Translations under genes and position numbers: made by a program | Shown here: in pieces, positions 26,901 through 36,871 of the stretch | Position numbering within the stretch: the stretch's first letter is position 1 | Layout: each line of letters starts with the position of its first letter | Assembly (NCBI GenBank): GCA_963691815.1 | Contig: OY829645.1 | Span: 40,480,094-40,544,093 of the forward strand | Direction: 5' to 3' | Source: Echiichthys vipera | Lineage: Eukaryota > Chordata > Actinopteri > Perciformes > Trachinidae | DNA length: 64,000 bases | Notes under the pieces: model-generated | Databases searched by the model: none | Seen by the model: only the letters and a program-made list of their open reading frames with translations | What the model was told of the DNA's origin: nothing

Positions 26901-29900
26901 GGTCTGTCTGACGTTCCTGCCTGTTATAGGGAAGGTTTTCGTTGCCACTGTACTCTACAGGGCTATACCTAGTTTGTCCTGAGTAAGTGTCCTGAGATAA
27001 CTTTTGTTATGATTTGGTACTGTAAATAAAATTGAATTGAATTTAATTATATATTTATTAGCAACACATCTGGAACCTCAGTCAAATCATTTTTTAATAA
27101 GGAGACTGCTTCCTACATGTTGACATGACAAAGGTGATATAGTAAAACAAAAGGTGTTTCCGGGAAATACAAAAAATGTATTCAATTTGTCTTAATATTA
27201 ATAATAGACATTAAGACCAGGATGTCATATTTACTGTTTGTGCATTAAACACAAAAAACACCCCATTAAGAACAATCCACTCTTGTCCGTAACAACTTTT
27301 AGTGGCAGTTTCTAACGGATGCCTTCCACAATTGGAAAATTACACTGCACTTGCACAAAACCTTATGTGAACCACCTTTGGAGTGGAGTGTGCAATGGTG
27401 ACTCAGTTACTTGAAAAAAGTAGAGAGACTATGTTTTTGTTCATTTCCTCTACCCCCCACTGCCACACTTTTAAAAAAGGCCACTTCATGGTTAATGTTT
27501 TATGCGGAAAGTAAAGGAGATCATCAATTTGACTGAACAAAGAAATGCTTCTGTTAATGTTGTTTACACCTCTAGTGGTCATGCATTGATCAGGCTCCAG
27601 CAGGCCACACTGTGCTGATGAAACACCAAGGTCGTCTTTTGGTCTAGCAGCCATGTTAGTATGGCCTCAGTTCTGGGAAAATCCATGTGTAACAATCCCA
27701 CTTCCAATGAACAGCCATGCTCTGTACCTGCTGTGAACCAACAGCAGGTACATACTAACTGGAAACTCAAAATTATATGAACAGGGAAACAGGTAACAAT
27801 AGACCAATCAACTGCCTCAGACAGATCACCATTTCCAGATATACATCAAGCAACCAGAAAAACAGAAACAGCTGTGCGGTATAATGCAATACAGTACAGT
27901 TAAATATGTGATAAGTGTTGAGGCTGTTCTTTAAGGTGGTGTTATACTGGACCACAACATATTGAAACATATTATAAATCCCTCAAAATGTGCTGCAAAC
28001 CAATAAAAACACAACAAAAATACAAAATACAGCCTAAACAATTACCTCTGAGTTCAGCACTTCGCTGCTACAGTCTCATCATCAGTTAAAACATTTTCAC
28101 AAAGGTTTTATTGTATTCCATTATTCTAAAGTCAGTACTGCTATCCTCCCCTGCACCTGTATGCTAAGGCAGTGTCCATGGGATGTGTAACAGTTATCAT
28201 CCAGCACATATTGTATAAATGTTAGACTGACAAAGTCAGTGGCTGATCTGCAACTACACACATTAGGACAGTGATCTCATCTCTGTGAGTTGGGACCCTG
28301 CAATGGATCACAAAATTGGACAGAAGAAGAAAAACATTTTTGCCTGAAAAATTGTTTATTTCTTTCTTGAAATATACTCGAGTTTTACCTCTTTGGGAAT
28401 CTGAAACCCTTCAAATGAACAATAGATCTGCACCTGGTCTTCACAGAAACCAAAACGTATTGTATTTTTAGACACAGATGCGAGCTAATCCGTGCAAAGG
28501 CTCACAGTGTCAGGTTAGAGCCTGTTATTAGATGTTAAGATGTAATGACAGGTTGCCGTCATGGACCTGATACTTAACTCTGCCTGTATTTCTGCCTGAA
28601 ACTACAACAAAAGCACTACATGTGGTAGATGCAAGGCTATTACTCATGCTTGGTCAAAAGAACAGAGTCCTGCTAGACAAGACAAATTCAATCTGTCTGC
28701 CCTTTGCTTGGGAAACTGTTTATCATAGGCCGTAAAAGGGCTTAACTGTACAGTATTTCAGATTTTCCATTCTGTTTATTTGATCATTTTATCACAGTAA
28801 TTTCACAAGGGGGGGCCAAGAGGAAGCAAATGGAAATTTAACCTACATTTAGAGCAGGTTCTCAAGAAGGACTTTTCTTCCAAGTCATTCTCTTTTTTTG
28901 GCCTTCTTAAGCCAAATAGGCACATACTTTTACTATGTTCTGCATTTTCAGTCATGAATGGCTTCATACAACATAATTCTGATTCACAGATTTAATTCAG
29001 ATTGTGACCAAAATGAGCCCACTAACTTTGTCAAGTAAAAAAACGCTATACAGGCCCTAACAACCTGTGAAAACAAATGTTACATACTATGATATCCAAC
29101 CGTGTTCAGATGTAACCATGCATCTAAACGGATCTTAGACAAAACATTACTCCACAGTCAGTAAGTCTTTGTGTGCATTATCCGCTCACTCACGGACATC
29201 TGATCTGGAAAGTGCATCGGCAGTTGTGTCATTTCACTTAACTAACTCACTAAAGACCTCATTCAAAAACCTGCCAGAACATCTAGAAATGTATTTGCTA
29301 TGAAGTGGCAGCCAATTTGATACACTTAGTGGCTACTACATTAGCTACACCTGTTGTCAGCTGGTCAGATGATCATCCATTTCTCTGCTGACTGACCATG
29401 GGGTCAGAAGAAACAAGTTTATGTATATTATACGATTTGTGTAAAACAGATATCTGTTAGTCATGTAATTGTGTGCCAAATTCTTCGGCACTTTTTTCCG
29501 AGTAAGCGCAGCAACAGCGCTCATTGTCATTGCTAACCTGATCATGGCTACCAGCCACTTTTTTGAAACTGAAACCATGTTGAGATGGTAATAGTTATTT
29601 GCGTCGTATCTGGTTGGAAGCATGCATTTGAAAGTGATTATTTTGCAGTAAAGCCCCTTTTAGTGGAAGGGGAAGCTCACAGCACAAATGTGTGGTCTAA
29701 AATCAGTAAAGTAAACAAAACAAAACACAAGACACACAAGAGCATACTGAAAAGACTGGCACAAGCTAGTACCTATCCTATGTAGCGCTACATCTCCTTT
29801 ATTGGAATTATGTTATTATACTGATGCACTACAGGCTTGCTGTAGGACTGTTCACTTATTTTATTACATCTTATCATCATCTAACAAGAACATCACTGAT

Positions 29901-32900
29901 ATTTTAAATAGGTTTTTCAAAAGTGTCTTTGTTCCATTGAGCAGCAATGGCCATAACTGAAGTGTCTGCTATTCCTATAGCAGACACTTCAGTTATGTTA
30001 AATATTTTCTTCATCATTTCTTTCTTCATCACTTTTACACTTGATTTACTCTCCTCATCCTATTTTCACTTGAATTTTAGGATATCAAATGCTCCAGACT
30101 TGCATTTCTTACTTCTAAACTACAATAAAAAGTCAATAAAACAATAAGTGACATACAGTGACATCAGGAAAATAATGTTTAAAATAGATCGATTGTATTC
30201 CTAATGTTTTCTTTATCCATTTTCAAGTTGGAACCGGGACAATGGGGCAAACTTGCTCCCACACACCTGGGACACCATTCTCTGCCAGCGGCACCAGGGC
30301 GAGGATCGGACACAACCGGGTCGGGGAACTTCAAAATAAAGTTTCCCGGCCCGGTCAGCTGTTTTCATAAAATACGTAATACCCGGAAGAAAACAGCAGC
30401 TCTGAGGAAGGCTGGAGTACAGCCGAAACTGTCAGCTAAGAAAAGGTAAGAGGACATCCATACAACTAAGTTGTCTGACTAGAAAAAACTTTTTAAAATG
30501 TTTAAAATAGTCCATTTAAACTACTGAAAATCCTGACTTGTACCACGGACATGAAGATATCATTAAGTGAGAAGCGAGTGACTTTTAGGCCTTACCTCTA
30601 AATTTCTTGGGTGGGTTGTTGAGGTCACCCGTGTCAGGTTGTACGACACAGCGGTCATCCACAAGCCTGAGGACACAGCATCATGATGAGTCAATACACA
30701 TTTAGCATAAATAAACTTAAAAGCTTTCATTTTCCATACATGAACCAACAATCAAACACAAATAGTTCTCTAAAATCTAATAATATAATCAACAACATAT
30801 CTTATTACAGACAAATGCAGAGACATCATTATAATGACAAATTATTTTTACAGCATTTTGACATGTTATAGCAAGAAAATCACATGTGCATTTAATTACT
30901 TATTGGATGCATTCCATTTAAATGGGTCAGCTCCAGGGTATTGCTCCTAACTTATAGGGTAAATAAATGGAACAAAGCCATTGTTAACTGTATTACTAAC
31001 ACCTGTTACTAACTAAACATCTTGATTTAATCAGGAATGTCAACTTCAGGTTGGAAACAGGAAAGTTCTCATGTTCAATATTTTAAAGTTTGGAAGGATC
31101 TCTCCAAAGCAATTTTTTTAAATGAACTCTGGACATTGTCCGATGACTCCAGTGCCCTTGCTCACATATAGCACACGACAGTTATCAGTATTGTCCGTCT
31201 CAGACACATTCCCACTGGTATCTGGAAAAAGAGAGTAAAGGAGGCAGAACATGACGTGGATTGCACCTCGGTCACGCAGTCGGTTCATAATTTGGGCATC
31301 AACAAGAGTCTCTAGCTGTTCCTTGAATTTGTCTGACAATATAAGCATTGGTCCTTACGGACAGAAGTTCCCCTCGTCACCCCTCCAGTTGGACATTTTC
31401 ATTTGATTTTTGTGTAAATTACCCTTCCACCCTCCAAATTTTTGTTTTTCTTCCAGATTTGTGTCAGCCTCATATTTACTCACTGTGAATTCTCACATAT
31501 GGGCTCAATCAGATATTTAGGCTTTGTAATAGGGAGCTATCAGGGTGAAGTCCATTTAATATTCAGTCCAACTTATATGGCAATTTGTGTTTTCACACAC
31601 AGCCCAGCCAGGTAATGTCTAAATAATTTAAGTTTAAGCAGCTGTGAAATGGATAAGTACATTTATTTCCTATGAATTGTACGTTCATAAAATATCTGAG
31701 AGACACCTGAGGAAACGGCACATGACAGGCCTGCATAGCCCTGCAAAGAGTGGTTTGTTCGGCTGAACATACAATATGCGGTGCCCTGCCTCAATATTTC
31801 CACCAGGTACTGCAAGAATAAGGCTAGGAGAATCCCTAAATATCCAAAAACCCTGAGTAAAATCCTTCTATTCCTGTTGAGGTTGTTAAGAAGGTAGTGG
31901 ATACACCAGGCCAGCAATGAAAGGCTTAGGAAGAGCTTCTACCCTCAGGCCAACAGAATCCTAAATGAGGACTCTGGCTAAGCTTATAATTAACAAAACA
32001 AGGGTGATGATCTGCCTCTGTACTTCTGCCCATAAATGCATTGAGTGCATAATATTGAGTATTATGAAAGAAAATGGGCATTAAGGGATAAGCTGTCAAC
32101 CAAGGACAGAGGATGAGGATAAAGATTTCTATTGTCTGTGCTAAAATGTTGCTATTGTACTCTGGAACAGGCATCCTTGTCCCTGTTACATATACAAATA
32201 AATACAATAAAAAAGATAGAAAAAGAATAAAGTGGATAGATTGTAATATCATTGTGCCTGTACCCAAGAGAGGAACCGGGCTTCTTTCTTTCTAAAGAAT
32301 GCAACAACAGCACTTCCTCATCATAACCTACTTCAGCACAATCATTCCACCTTGTCTTTCCGAAAAATACACCACATATTTTGGTAAAACACGTTATTGA
32401 CATTAATAGCTCCATCAATTCTGGGGAAACTCCTGGCAATACTATCAGATAGTAGAGCAGCACAAATAATACCATTCAGTAGGATGCTCTAGCCCGTCCA
32501 GTCAGTTACATCTTTTTATAGCTCATGCAGTATACTCTGTACTGCAGGAGCACTGTGATGATGAAGGAAGAAAGCAAATGATCTGAGAATCTCTTCTAAG
32601 GGAATGAAGGTGCCATAGCCGTGATCACACTGATGCACAGATGGGCCAGGATCCAAAAAGAACAGGAGTTTCAAGGGTCATTCGTATCCAAGGTCAAGAA
32701 GAAACTTCCTTTTGCATTCTGGGACAGAGCATCATGGCAGTATCGCATCTTTCCAGCATCAAGACATAGGGTGCTATCCTCTATGAGCCAGCAGTCATCC
32801 AGGTGGCTGCAGTCGTCTCGGGGGTCACATTCAGTATGCTGACAGCAAAAGATACACCTAATACAATGATGCTATTTATAGTTACAGTACCTCCTCTAAG

Positions 32901-34944
32901 CTCTTCTCTTTAACAGTGAGCGCTTACAGCAGCAGTGGGAGGAAATGATTACTAGGCATAACAACAGTACAAGATGGGAAATTTGACAAACGAGCTCTGT
33001 CATGCTGGCAGTCTTCTAAGCTGTGCACACATTTGTTGCCATGGAGGGTGACGCATAACACTAAACTGTGAAAGAGCATGGTTTCTGAGAGCTGGCACAG
33101 AGGAGTGCTCTGCAAGGTCTGTGGTGAATGGCAAAAAAGAATAGTTACACGGCAAGAGGCAGAAGATTGCAGCACTTTAAAAGGAAAGAGAGGAGATGAC
33201 ACACAAATGCTGTGCTCATTTTCACTTTCGGAGAAGAAGAACAAACACCCTGGAGCAGAAAATAAATAACAAGAAAACTAGAGACCATCTTGGGATAGGA
33301 TCACACTGCCGTGACGCCAAAGTGGGCCAGGGGCGTAAAGTGGTGGGGCAATGGTTTCTTCCCTATTACCTACCCCCTACTCCCAGCGTCCTTGCTAGAG
33401 CCCTATTCATCTTTGAACTAAGCCTTTATTTTGATCTCAACTACAAACCAGTAAAGTTTTGTCTTTCTTGCAAGGTTATCAGGCCAGGGCCGTAAAGTGC
33501 GGGAGGGGGGTGACTTTCCTACTTCTGGCCTCCTTACTCGGATCATACCCATTTTCAAACTTGGCCAGGCCTGAACCGTTTGGTGAATGTATCGTGCACA
33601 GCTAAAATGCAGTCGTGGTGACAAAATCTGTCCTCAGACACACAGACATACAAACATCTGTCAAAATACTCAAAACCGCCTCTGTGGTAGTTCCCACTAC
33701 AGAAGGAGTGTGGGGACCACATTTTGCCATGATGACACATACAAACACAGCAGACAGAATCACAAGGTGAAACCAACACCAGCCTCACTGACATGGCTGG
33801 AAAAGAGGGAAGAGACAGCTTGATGCATGAAAATGAAGTCTGGATAATGGAGCCAGACATGTTGGTTTTGCTGTCAGATATGCTGGACAAGGCCACACCA
33901 ATGATCACCCTCTCTCTTTTATCTTCTCCTTCTTCTAGCCTTCTGTTAATTTCGTGACTGTCAAGTGTATGTCAAGATTTTCTCAATTAGCACATAATGA
34001 GATGCACTTTTAACTCGTCGCCTACAATTAGGGAGGAGGGAAGACGTCAAGTACTTTATGGTGTTAGCATGTAGCAGGAAGAGACAGGGTAATTTGAGGC
34101 CAGAGTACGAACTGAGCACAGAATATCATAGAACGAGGAGAGAAATGACTACAGCAAACAACACTTGACAATATGATTGCCTTATTCTTAACACATCTAC
34201 ATTTGTCAGATGATGTTATCAAGAGTGACTCAGTATTCTGCTCCACATTCATAGATAAGACAAAAACAACCTCAGATTAAGGGAAAATATACATTTGACT
34301 ACAACTAATCTTCCTACTGATTAACTGACAGCAACTGCAAGAAGCAGCCTACTCTATACAGTAGTTTAGTTAGTCTATTTCTGTGACATGCCAAATATCT
34401 GGACTATCCCATGGGATAACGAAACAAACACACGTAGAGTATAAGGAGCTGCCAACTTTGATTTTCTAACTTATAAACTACACAAGATAGGGCAGAGAAG
34501 GTTTTATGCAACAAAAATCACAGCAGAGTAAATGGGCTCTGCTTATTTCTGTGGGCAAATAAAATACTTGAAGTTGAGTCTAAAGAAGGCTGAGTACAGA
34601 TATATTTTGAAGAGGTGGGTCTTCAGTCTGTGTTTAAAAATAGAAAGGCATTCTGCAATTCTTTATTTCCCTCACTAGTTTAACTATTAGTTCAAGTCCA
34701 CCTATGTCTTTGCATACCTCAACTAAATTTGGTGGTTTCCTTTGCTTCAGTATCGTCAGATCAGTTATTATACAAGTTCACCTGAAATCGTGCAGAAGGG
34801 AAGTGGGGGTAGTGAAAGGGTCATAACAACAGACATAAAAAAGCAGACTTACCCCAAAGTGCTGATAAATCCACTGGTGGAGCCCTCTGCATACAGGGAA
34901 CAAATGTCCCCAATGTGGAGGAAACTGGACATCTTGTCCGACAT
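1865..34944 (-). CDS. itpr1: Inositol 1,4,5-trisphosphate receptor type 1, N-terminal 1,707 codons (38 exons, gene continues past position 1)
   Basis: This is an IP3-gated Ca2+ release channel of the ER membrane. Coding exons, 5' to 3': 34944-34853, 30666-30596, 22290-22175, 21988-21902, 21118-20960, 19800-19702, 19551-19468, 19267-19121, 18890-18786, 18599-18555, 18443-18414, 17853-17699, 14356-14257, 14182-14022, 13804-13663, 13572-13414, 13001-12829, 12415-12296, 12215-12024, 11729-11478, 11385-11244, 11155-11002, 10535-10339, 10253-10115, 9845-9791, 9697-9532, 9384-9217, 9065-8994, 8877-8740, 8598-8473, 8292-8092, 7882-7631, 6546-6421, 6209-6081, 4964-4844, 4752-4568, 2825-2677, 1976-1865. 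All borders are GT/AG and phases sum to 1,707 codons with no stop. The protein starts MSDKMSSFLHIGDICSLYAE, as vertebrate type 1 receptors do, and residues such as [20 protein letters not shown] favour type 1 over types 2 and 3. The window ends after GYGEK, before the channel domain. Whether this is the a or b teleost copy cannot be told. Confidence 0.96.
2416..2577. repeat. Dispersed repeat, copy 1 of 2
   Basis: About 160 bp beginning 'gcctgtgagtattctc' and ending 'gaccaggctggga' occurs again at 47,855-48,008 at roughly 90% identity by eye, same orientation. It contains the 'gacgtttcacctctc' and 'aagaggcttcatcagttc' segments familiar from fish repeats. It lies in an itpr1 intron. Class not determined. 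Confidence 0.8.
3009..3075. repeat. CA/TA microsatellite
   Basis: A run of (AC)n passes directly into (TA)n and AT-rich sequence, within the intron between itpr1 exons 2,677-2,825 and 4,568-4,752. Confidence 0.9.
4568..4752 (-). CDS. itpr1: itpr1 exon with the conserved RRDS phosphorylation site
   Basis: The exon encodes [20 protein letters not shown] through DYRNIIERLQ and includes SRRDSGLTSS. The RRDS motif corresponds to the PKA/PKG site around Ser1589 of mammalian type 1 receptors (ARRDSVLAAS), which raises channel sensitivity. The residues around RRDS differ (NTSRRDSGLTSS), but the basic recognition pair and the serine are kept. The second PKA site of the family would lie beyond the window. 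Confidence 0.88.
5922..5955. repeat. Short inverted repeat (14-bp arms) in itpr1 intron
   Basis: GTATACGTGTGTAT and its reverse complement ATACACACGTATAC are separated by two bases, in an alternating purine/pyrimidine, TA/CG-rich setting just downstream (minus sense) of exon 6,081-6,209. It is probably a microsatellite-derived cruciform-prone tract. No function is visible. Confidence 0.7.
6612..7098. mobile_element. hAT-like non-autonomous DNA transposon
   Basis: The 487-bp element is bounded by perfect 11-bp terminal inverted repeats, CAGTGTTTCCC and GGGAAACACTG, which match hAT-superfamily termini. The inside has no transposase frame, so it is a deletion derivative or MITE. It lies in the itpr1 intron between exons 6,421-6,546 and 7,631-7,882. 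I could not see a clean 8-bp target duplication, which suggests age. Confidence 0.75.
8882..8930. repeat. CA microsatellite beside an itpr1 exon
   Basis: An (AC)n tract with GA interruptions begins only about 5 bp from the acceptor of exon 8,740-8,877. In minus sense it is a (GT)n run just upstream of that 3' splice site, taking the place of a normal polypyrimidine tract. Confidence 0.85.
10115..10253 (-). CDS. itpr1: itpr1 exon with two in-frame alternative donors
   Basis: The exon encodes [20 protein letters not shown] and an Asn/Gly-rich variable tail. It ends at ATGCCAG before GTAAGA (10,115). A second donor, ATCCCAG before GTCAGA, lies 12 nt upstream (10,127). Both leave phase 1 and join to the next exon, which starts GA-AAT-CTT, giving PGQMPGNLD or PGNLD. 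The downstream donor fits the consensus better. The region is poorly conserved among IP3 receptors. Confidence 0.75.
13021..13363 (-). mobile_element. SINE-like element with 12-bp target duplication, in an itpr1 intron
   Basis: The element begins with an (ATTC)n tail, followed by 'cttcaaccgcttatccc', 'gccagtctatcacagg', 'ttcacacctaaggg' and 'tgtgggaggaaacc' blocks seen in many teleost repeats. It is flanked by perfect 12-bp direct repeats TGGGATGATTAC (13,021-13,032 and 13,352-13,363). The copy lacks its tRNA-like head, so it is 5'-truncated. It fills most of the 412-bp intron between exons 12,829-13,001 and 13,414-13,572; removing it and one duplication leaves about 81 bp. Confidence 0.85.
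14357..17698 (-). other. itpr1 intron with nothing recognised
   Basis: This is 3.3 kb of AT-rich sequence between the exon ending the SI-side block and exon 14,257-14,356. I saw no exon-like frames, clear transposon ends or tandem repeats on either strand. Confidence 0.6.
18414..18443 (-). CDS. itpr1: itpr1 30-nt microexon next to SI
   Basis: Between the SI exon and the exon at 17,699-17,853 lies a 30-nt, phase-0 block encoding AVDFTPFNFQ. It is bounded by CTACTCTAG and GTACTG. I know of no equivalent in the mammalian receptor, where SI is followed directly by VDPDQDASRSRL. Frame, length and splice sites fit a cassette. Without transcript data it remains a prediction. Confidence 0.6.
18555..18599 (-). 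CDS. itpr1: itpr1 SI alternative cassette exon (15 aa)
   Basis: This 45-nt, phase-0 exon encodes VNADFEEESAEQRSS, flanked by TTTTCCCAG and GTAAGAC. In mammals the SI segment is a 15-residue cassette of the pattern VDPDFEEECLEFQPS at this place within the IP3-binding core, used in a tissue-dependent way. The acidic DFEEE centre is kept and the rest has diverged. Skipping it preserves the frame. Whether it is skipped here cannot be seen from DNA. Confidence 0.85.
19121..19267 (-). CDS. itpr1: itpr1 exon with the RTTGR loop of the IP3-binding core
   Basis: The exon encodes 49 residues (GDVARLFHAEQEKF through SSKALWEVE). The segment FLRTTGRQSATSATS contains the beta-domain Arg-Thr-Thr-Gly-Arg residues that contact IP3 phosphates in the mammalian structure. 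The matching alpha-domain residues are in exons 13663-13804 (NRERQKLMREQ), 13414-13572 (DYRKNQ at its end) and 12829-13001. All appear conserved, so the ligand pocket should be functional. Confidence 0.92.
23651..23778. mobile_element. Small inverted-repeat element (MITE), possibly piggyBac-like
   Basis: This 128-bp element starts CCCTTGTATTGT and ends ACCATACAAGGG, which are reverse complements at 11 of 12 positions. TTAA directly precedes the left end, as in piggyBac insertions, but the right flank is not TTAA. It contains GGTCAAATTTACC and GGTCAATTTGACCC motifs typical of this repeat in fish. It lies in the long third itpr1 intron. Confidence 0.6.
24850..25275 (+). repeat. Dispersed repeat, left arm of an inverted pair
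   Basis: It begins with (ATTCA)n, 'attttatttatagtgcc' and 'aaatcataacaaaagtta', and continues through 'cagacagacccagctct', a purine-rich GGAGAGAAAGAGAG tract and 'gaatagtagaaacaagcac'. The type is familiar from fish introns. The reverse-complement copy is at 26,683-27,048. Confidence 0.8.
26683..27048 (-). repeat. Dispersed repeat, right arm of an inverted pair
   Basis: Read on the minus strand, this segment aligns along its length with 24,850-25,275 at about 85% identity by eye, with short indels. The two copies face each other across about 1.4 kb in the itpr1 intron 22,291-30,595. A (TA)n tract (26,637-26,668) adjoins it. Confidence 0.8.
29952..29997. repeat. Perfect 21-bp inverted repeat (hairpin) with 4-nt loop
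   Basis: Positions 29,952-29,972 (starting CATAACTGAAG, ending CTGCTAT) are exactly reverse-complementary to 29,977-29,997, separated by TCCT. A perfect stem of this size is rare by chance. The flanks show no transposon ends. It lies in an itpr1 intron. It is shorter than a typical miRNA precursor. Confidence 0.9.
31660..32480 (-). mobile_element. Probable decayed LINE fragment
   Basis: On the minus strand, text such as 'ggcctgagggtagaagc' and nearby blocks resembles the 3' region of fish LINEs that often appears in introns. No reverse-transcriptase motif is preserved. This lies between itpr1 exons 30,596-30,666 and 34,853-34,966. The assignment is from memory of similar repeats and is weak. 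Confidence 0.3.
33325..33715. repeat. Dispersed repeat, two partial tandem copies
   Basis: Two related blocks (about 33,325-33,480 and 33,485-33,715) share 'ggccagggccgtaaag', 'ctccttactcgga' and similar segments. The second continues to 'gtagttcccactacag'. A third copy is at 44,665-44,900. Family unknown. Confidence 0.65.
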
Positions 34945-34966
34945 GGTTCCTCAGGGTTGGCTACAC
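34853..34966 (-). CDS. itpr1: itpr1 exon 2, carrying the start codon
   Basis: The acceptor TTTTGTGCAG is followed by 22 nt of 5' UTR and an ATG at 34,944-34,942 in context GAACCATGT. The exon encodes MSDKMSSFLHIGDICSLYAE and the start of the first beta-trefoil (suppressor) domain. It ends ACTTTGGG before GTAAGT. A second Met at codon 5 is also conserved in the family. The start is chosen because it matches the known N-terminus of the receptor. Confidence 0.93.
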
Positions 34967-36632
34967 CTGCACAAAATTGACACCAAAGGTCTTTAGAAGC
35001 AGTCACTCCATATAATGGAGCTCAATGAAATGATAGGCTTTGAACCATTTTTGAATATTTAACTCAGCTAGTCAATTAATTTTATCTGGTGTTTCCTCAA
35101 AGTGTCTGGGAAAGCATTTGTCACTTTCTGTTTAATTGTTCCACTAGCCCGTGATTTTACTTCATCCCATTTTACTCAGTATGTCTTTGTTTAGTTATGT
35201 TGTATTTAGTTTTGTTTAAATTCCGAAAGTAATTTGTGGATCCGTCTGTGGATTGGGGGGAGAGGGGAAGGTTATTGGCATTGTTCGTTTTCTTTTTGGG
35301 GGTTTTCTTCTGTGAAGCGCTTTGTGTTGCCTTCAATGTGTATGAAAAGTTTTCTATCAATAAAGTTTATTTGGAAAATAGCACCCAAACCTCTGCAGTA
35401 GCCCGATGAGCAATATCACTCAGTGTTAGCGATGTCTGGCTGTTAGCGACTATCTGGGATTTCTCTGTTAATAGGTGATCAACAACAAACTGTCTTGAGA
35501 GGATTATTTTACGTCGGAATTACACTTTGATTTAAAACACTAAAAGTATGCTGGTTACAGCTCCATGTTCCTGCACAAGAGCTGATTATGTTGCAAAGAT
35601 TTTGTAACCAGCAGCGGTTAGGATCACATCAGGTGATCCATTATTACTTTTAGGACATTGACATTGCTTCTGCTGAAGTTTTGACTCAGACTATCAGAAT
35701 TTGTTTAGCCCATCATCAGAGCACCAGCTAAGATATTGAGTAGCGGTTGCGAAAAAAAGCAATATCCTTAAATCAATATAATTTACATAGGACAAAGCTG
35801 ATTCAGCCATGAAAGTGGCCTATGCATTTTTATTAATATGGGTTCTCTTGTCATTTTCAATTGAAGCATACATTTAAAAGACCGTGGAAGAGTGGAATTT
35901 ATAAACTGCTAAAGTTAAAATGCATATTGTTCACAGTTTTGTACAACATATGAATAAAATAAGTAGAATTGAAATAATGAAAAATACTTGTCAAGAAAAC
36001 CAAACTTAAGTTTATTTGTGCACTGTGCATTTACTGGCTGCTGTGAACAGTTATATGCAGGCTACGTTGAATTTAGGTCGCCATCCTTTAGTCTGTGTGC
36101 AGGTGAAAAGCTATAAACCTGTGTGAATGAATCTAACAGCACTTACAGAGGTGAAGTGGTCAACCAACACTCAATTTTACCATCATTTAGGCTTGAAATT
36201 TGACATAAACTCAGCACTGTTTACTAACACAAACGAAAATGTCATGTAAAGGAAAGGAGGCACAAAATACGACATTTTCCATACGTTCATTTCTATAATA
36301 TCGATTGAGGTGATACTTTGCCTCTCCATACAACTGTGACATATTTACCAAACAAAGTTTGTATTTTGTTCTGTAGAGCCACAATGACACAATGACACAA
36401 TATCTAAAGTGATGTGAATGTCTTGTGACACATGTGAACTGTTTTCTGAGATGCCGAATGGGACGAAATATCTCTGCAAATGCCCAGTCGCCTCAATATT
36501 ATCGCACGAGCTGCAGCAAAACAACAGCAACAAATGAGCGCGTGGGCTACTTCCTTGACAGGGATGCTTACAGCTCAGTGACAAAATGAACAATGCTCTA
36601 GTTTGATAACCACACATAGATGAAGACTTTAC

Positions 36633-36838
36633 CTGACAGAAATGAAAGAAGGCGTCAAAGATAGAGAGAGAGAAGGAGACGTGTGAAAAAGTGGGTCAGC
36701 GCCGGATAATTTCCACAGCGCTATCCTCGGTTAAGTCCATGGTAGTGAAACTCCAGGTAAGAGCAGGCTGAGCGGCGTTATCTCTGACAGCTGAATGCGT
36801 CCTCGGCAACAATCCGCTTCTTACCTCCTCCACATGTC
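36633..36838 (-). other. itpr1: itpr1 non-coding first exon (5' UTR)
   Basis: The minus strand between the TATA box and 36,633 ends in a strong donor (TTCTGTCAG then GTAAAGTC). The next exon begins after an acceptor at 34,967-34,968 and holds the start codon 23 nt in. Another good donor, GGAGGAG then GTAAGA, lies at 36,825, so a shorter alternative first exon is possible. The 5' end is placed only from the TATA box. Confidence 0.5.
36696..36740 (-). CDS. Upstream ORF in the itpr1 5' UTR (14 codons plus stop)
   Basis: An ATG in a strong Kozak context (ACTACCATGG) opens a 14-codon frame, MDLTEDSAVEIIRR, that ends in TGA within the predicted first exon. The main itpr1 start lies in exon 2. Such upstream ORFs commonly lower translation of the main frame; here that role is inferred only from context. 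If transcription starts downstream of 36,740 it would not be in the mRNA. Confidence 0.4.
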   Translation of the reverse strand: MDLTEDSAVEIIRR

Positions 36839-36863
36839 ACCAAGGAAACGCCCCTTTTGTTAC

Positions 36864-36871
36864 TATTTATA
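36864..36871 (-). promoter_or_regulatory. TATA box of the itpr1 promoter
   Basis: On the minus strand the sequence reads TATAAATA, about 30 bp upstream of a plausible start near 36,838. A G-rich AAAAGGGGCG (SP/KLF-like) stretch lies just downstream, and the first exon's donor follows at 36,633. The same bases read CTATTTATAC on plus, one base from a MEF2 consensus. The transcription start is inferred, not seen. Confidence 0.5.

Larger units (their letters stand above)
22291..30595 (-). other. Long itpr1 intron: content
   Basis: This 8.3-kb intron holds the MITE at 23,651, the inverted repeat pair at 24,850-27,048 and the perfect hairpin at 29,952-29,997. A segment at about 30,385-30,446 reads 'tctgaggaaggctgg' and 'cagccgaaactgtcagc', resembling the tail of a common retroposed repeat. 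I saw no further exons on either strand. Confidence 0.6.

Noticed and set aside
31926..32475. Overlapping minus frames with hydrophobic stretches, as a membrane protein
   Set aside because: No splice context, no match to a known protein, and the DNA resembles a decayed retroposon.
32621..32842. 73-codon plus frame as a gene
   Set aside because: No motif, no splice context; the region is repeat-like.
36745..36765. Perfect CAG/GTAAGA donor on the plus strand opposite the itpr1 leader, suggesting a divergent transcript
   Set aside because: No supporting exon, start or acceptor was found on plus. A single donor match is expected by chance.
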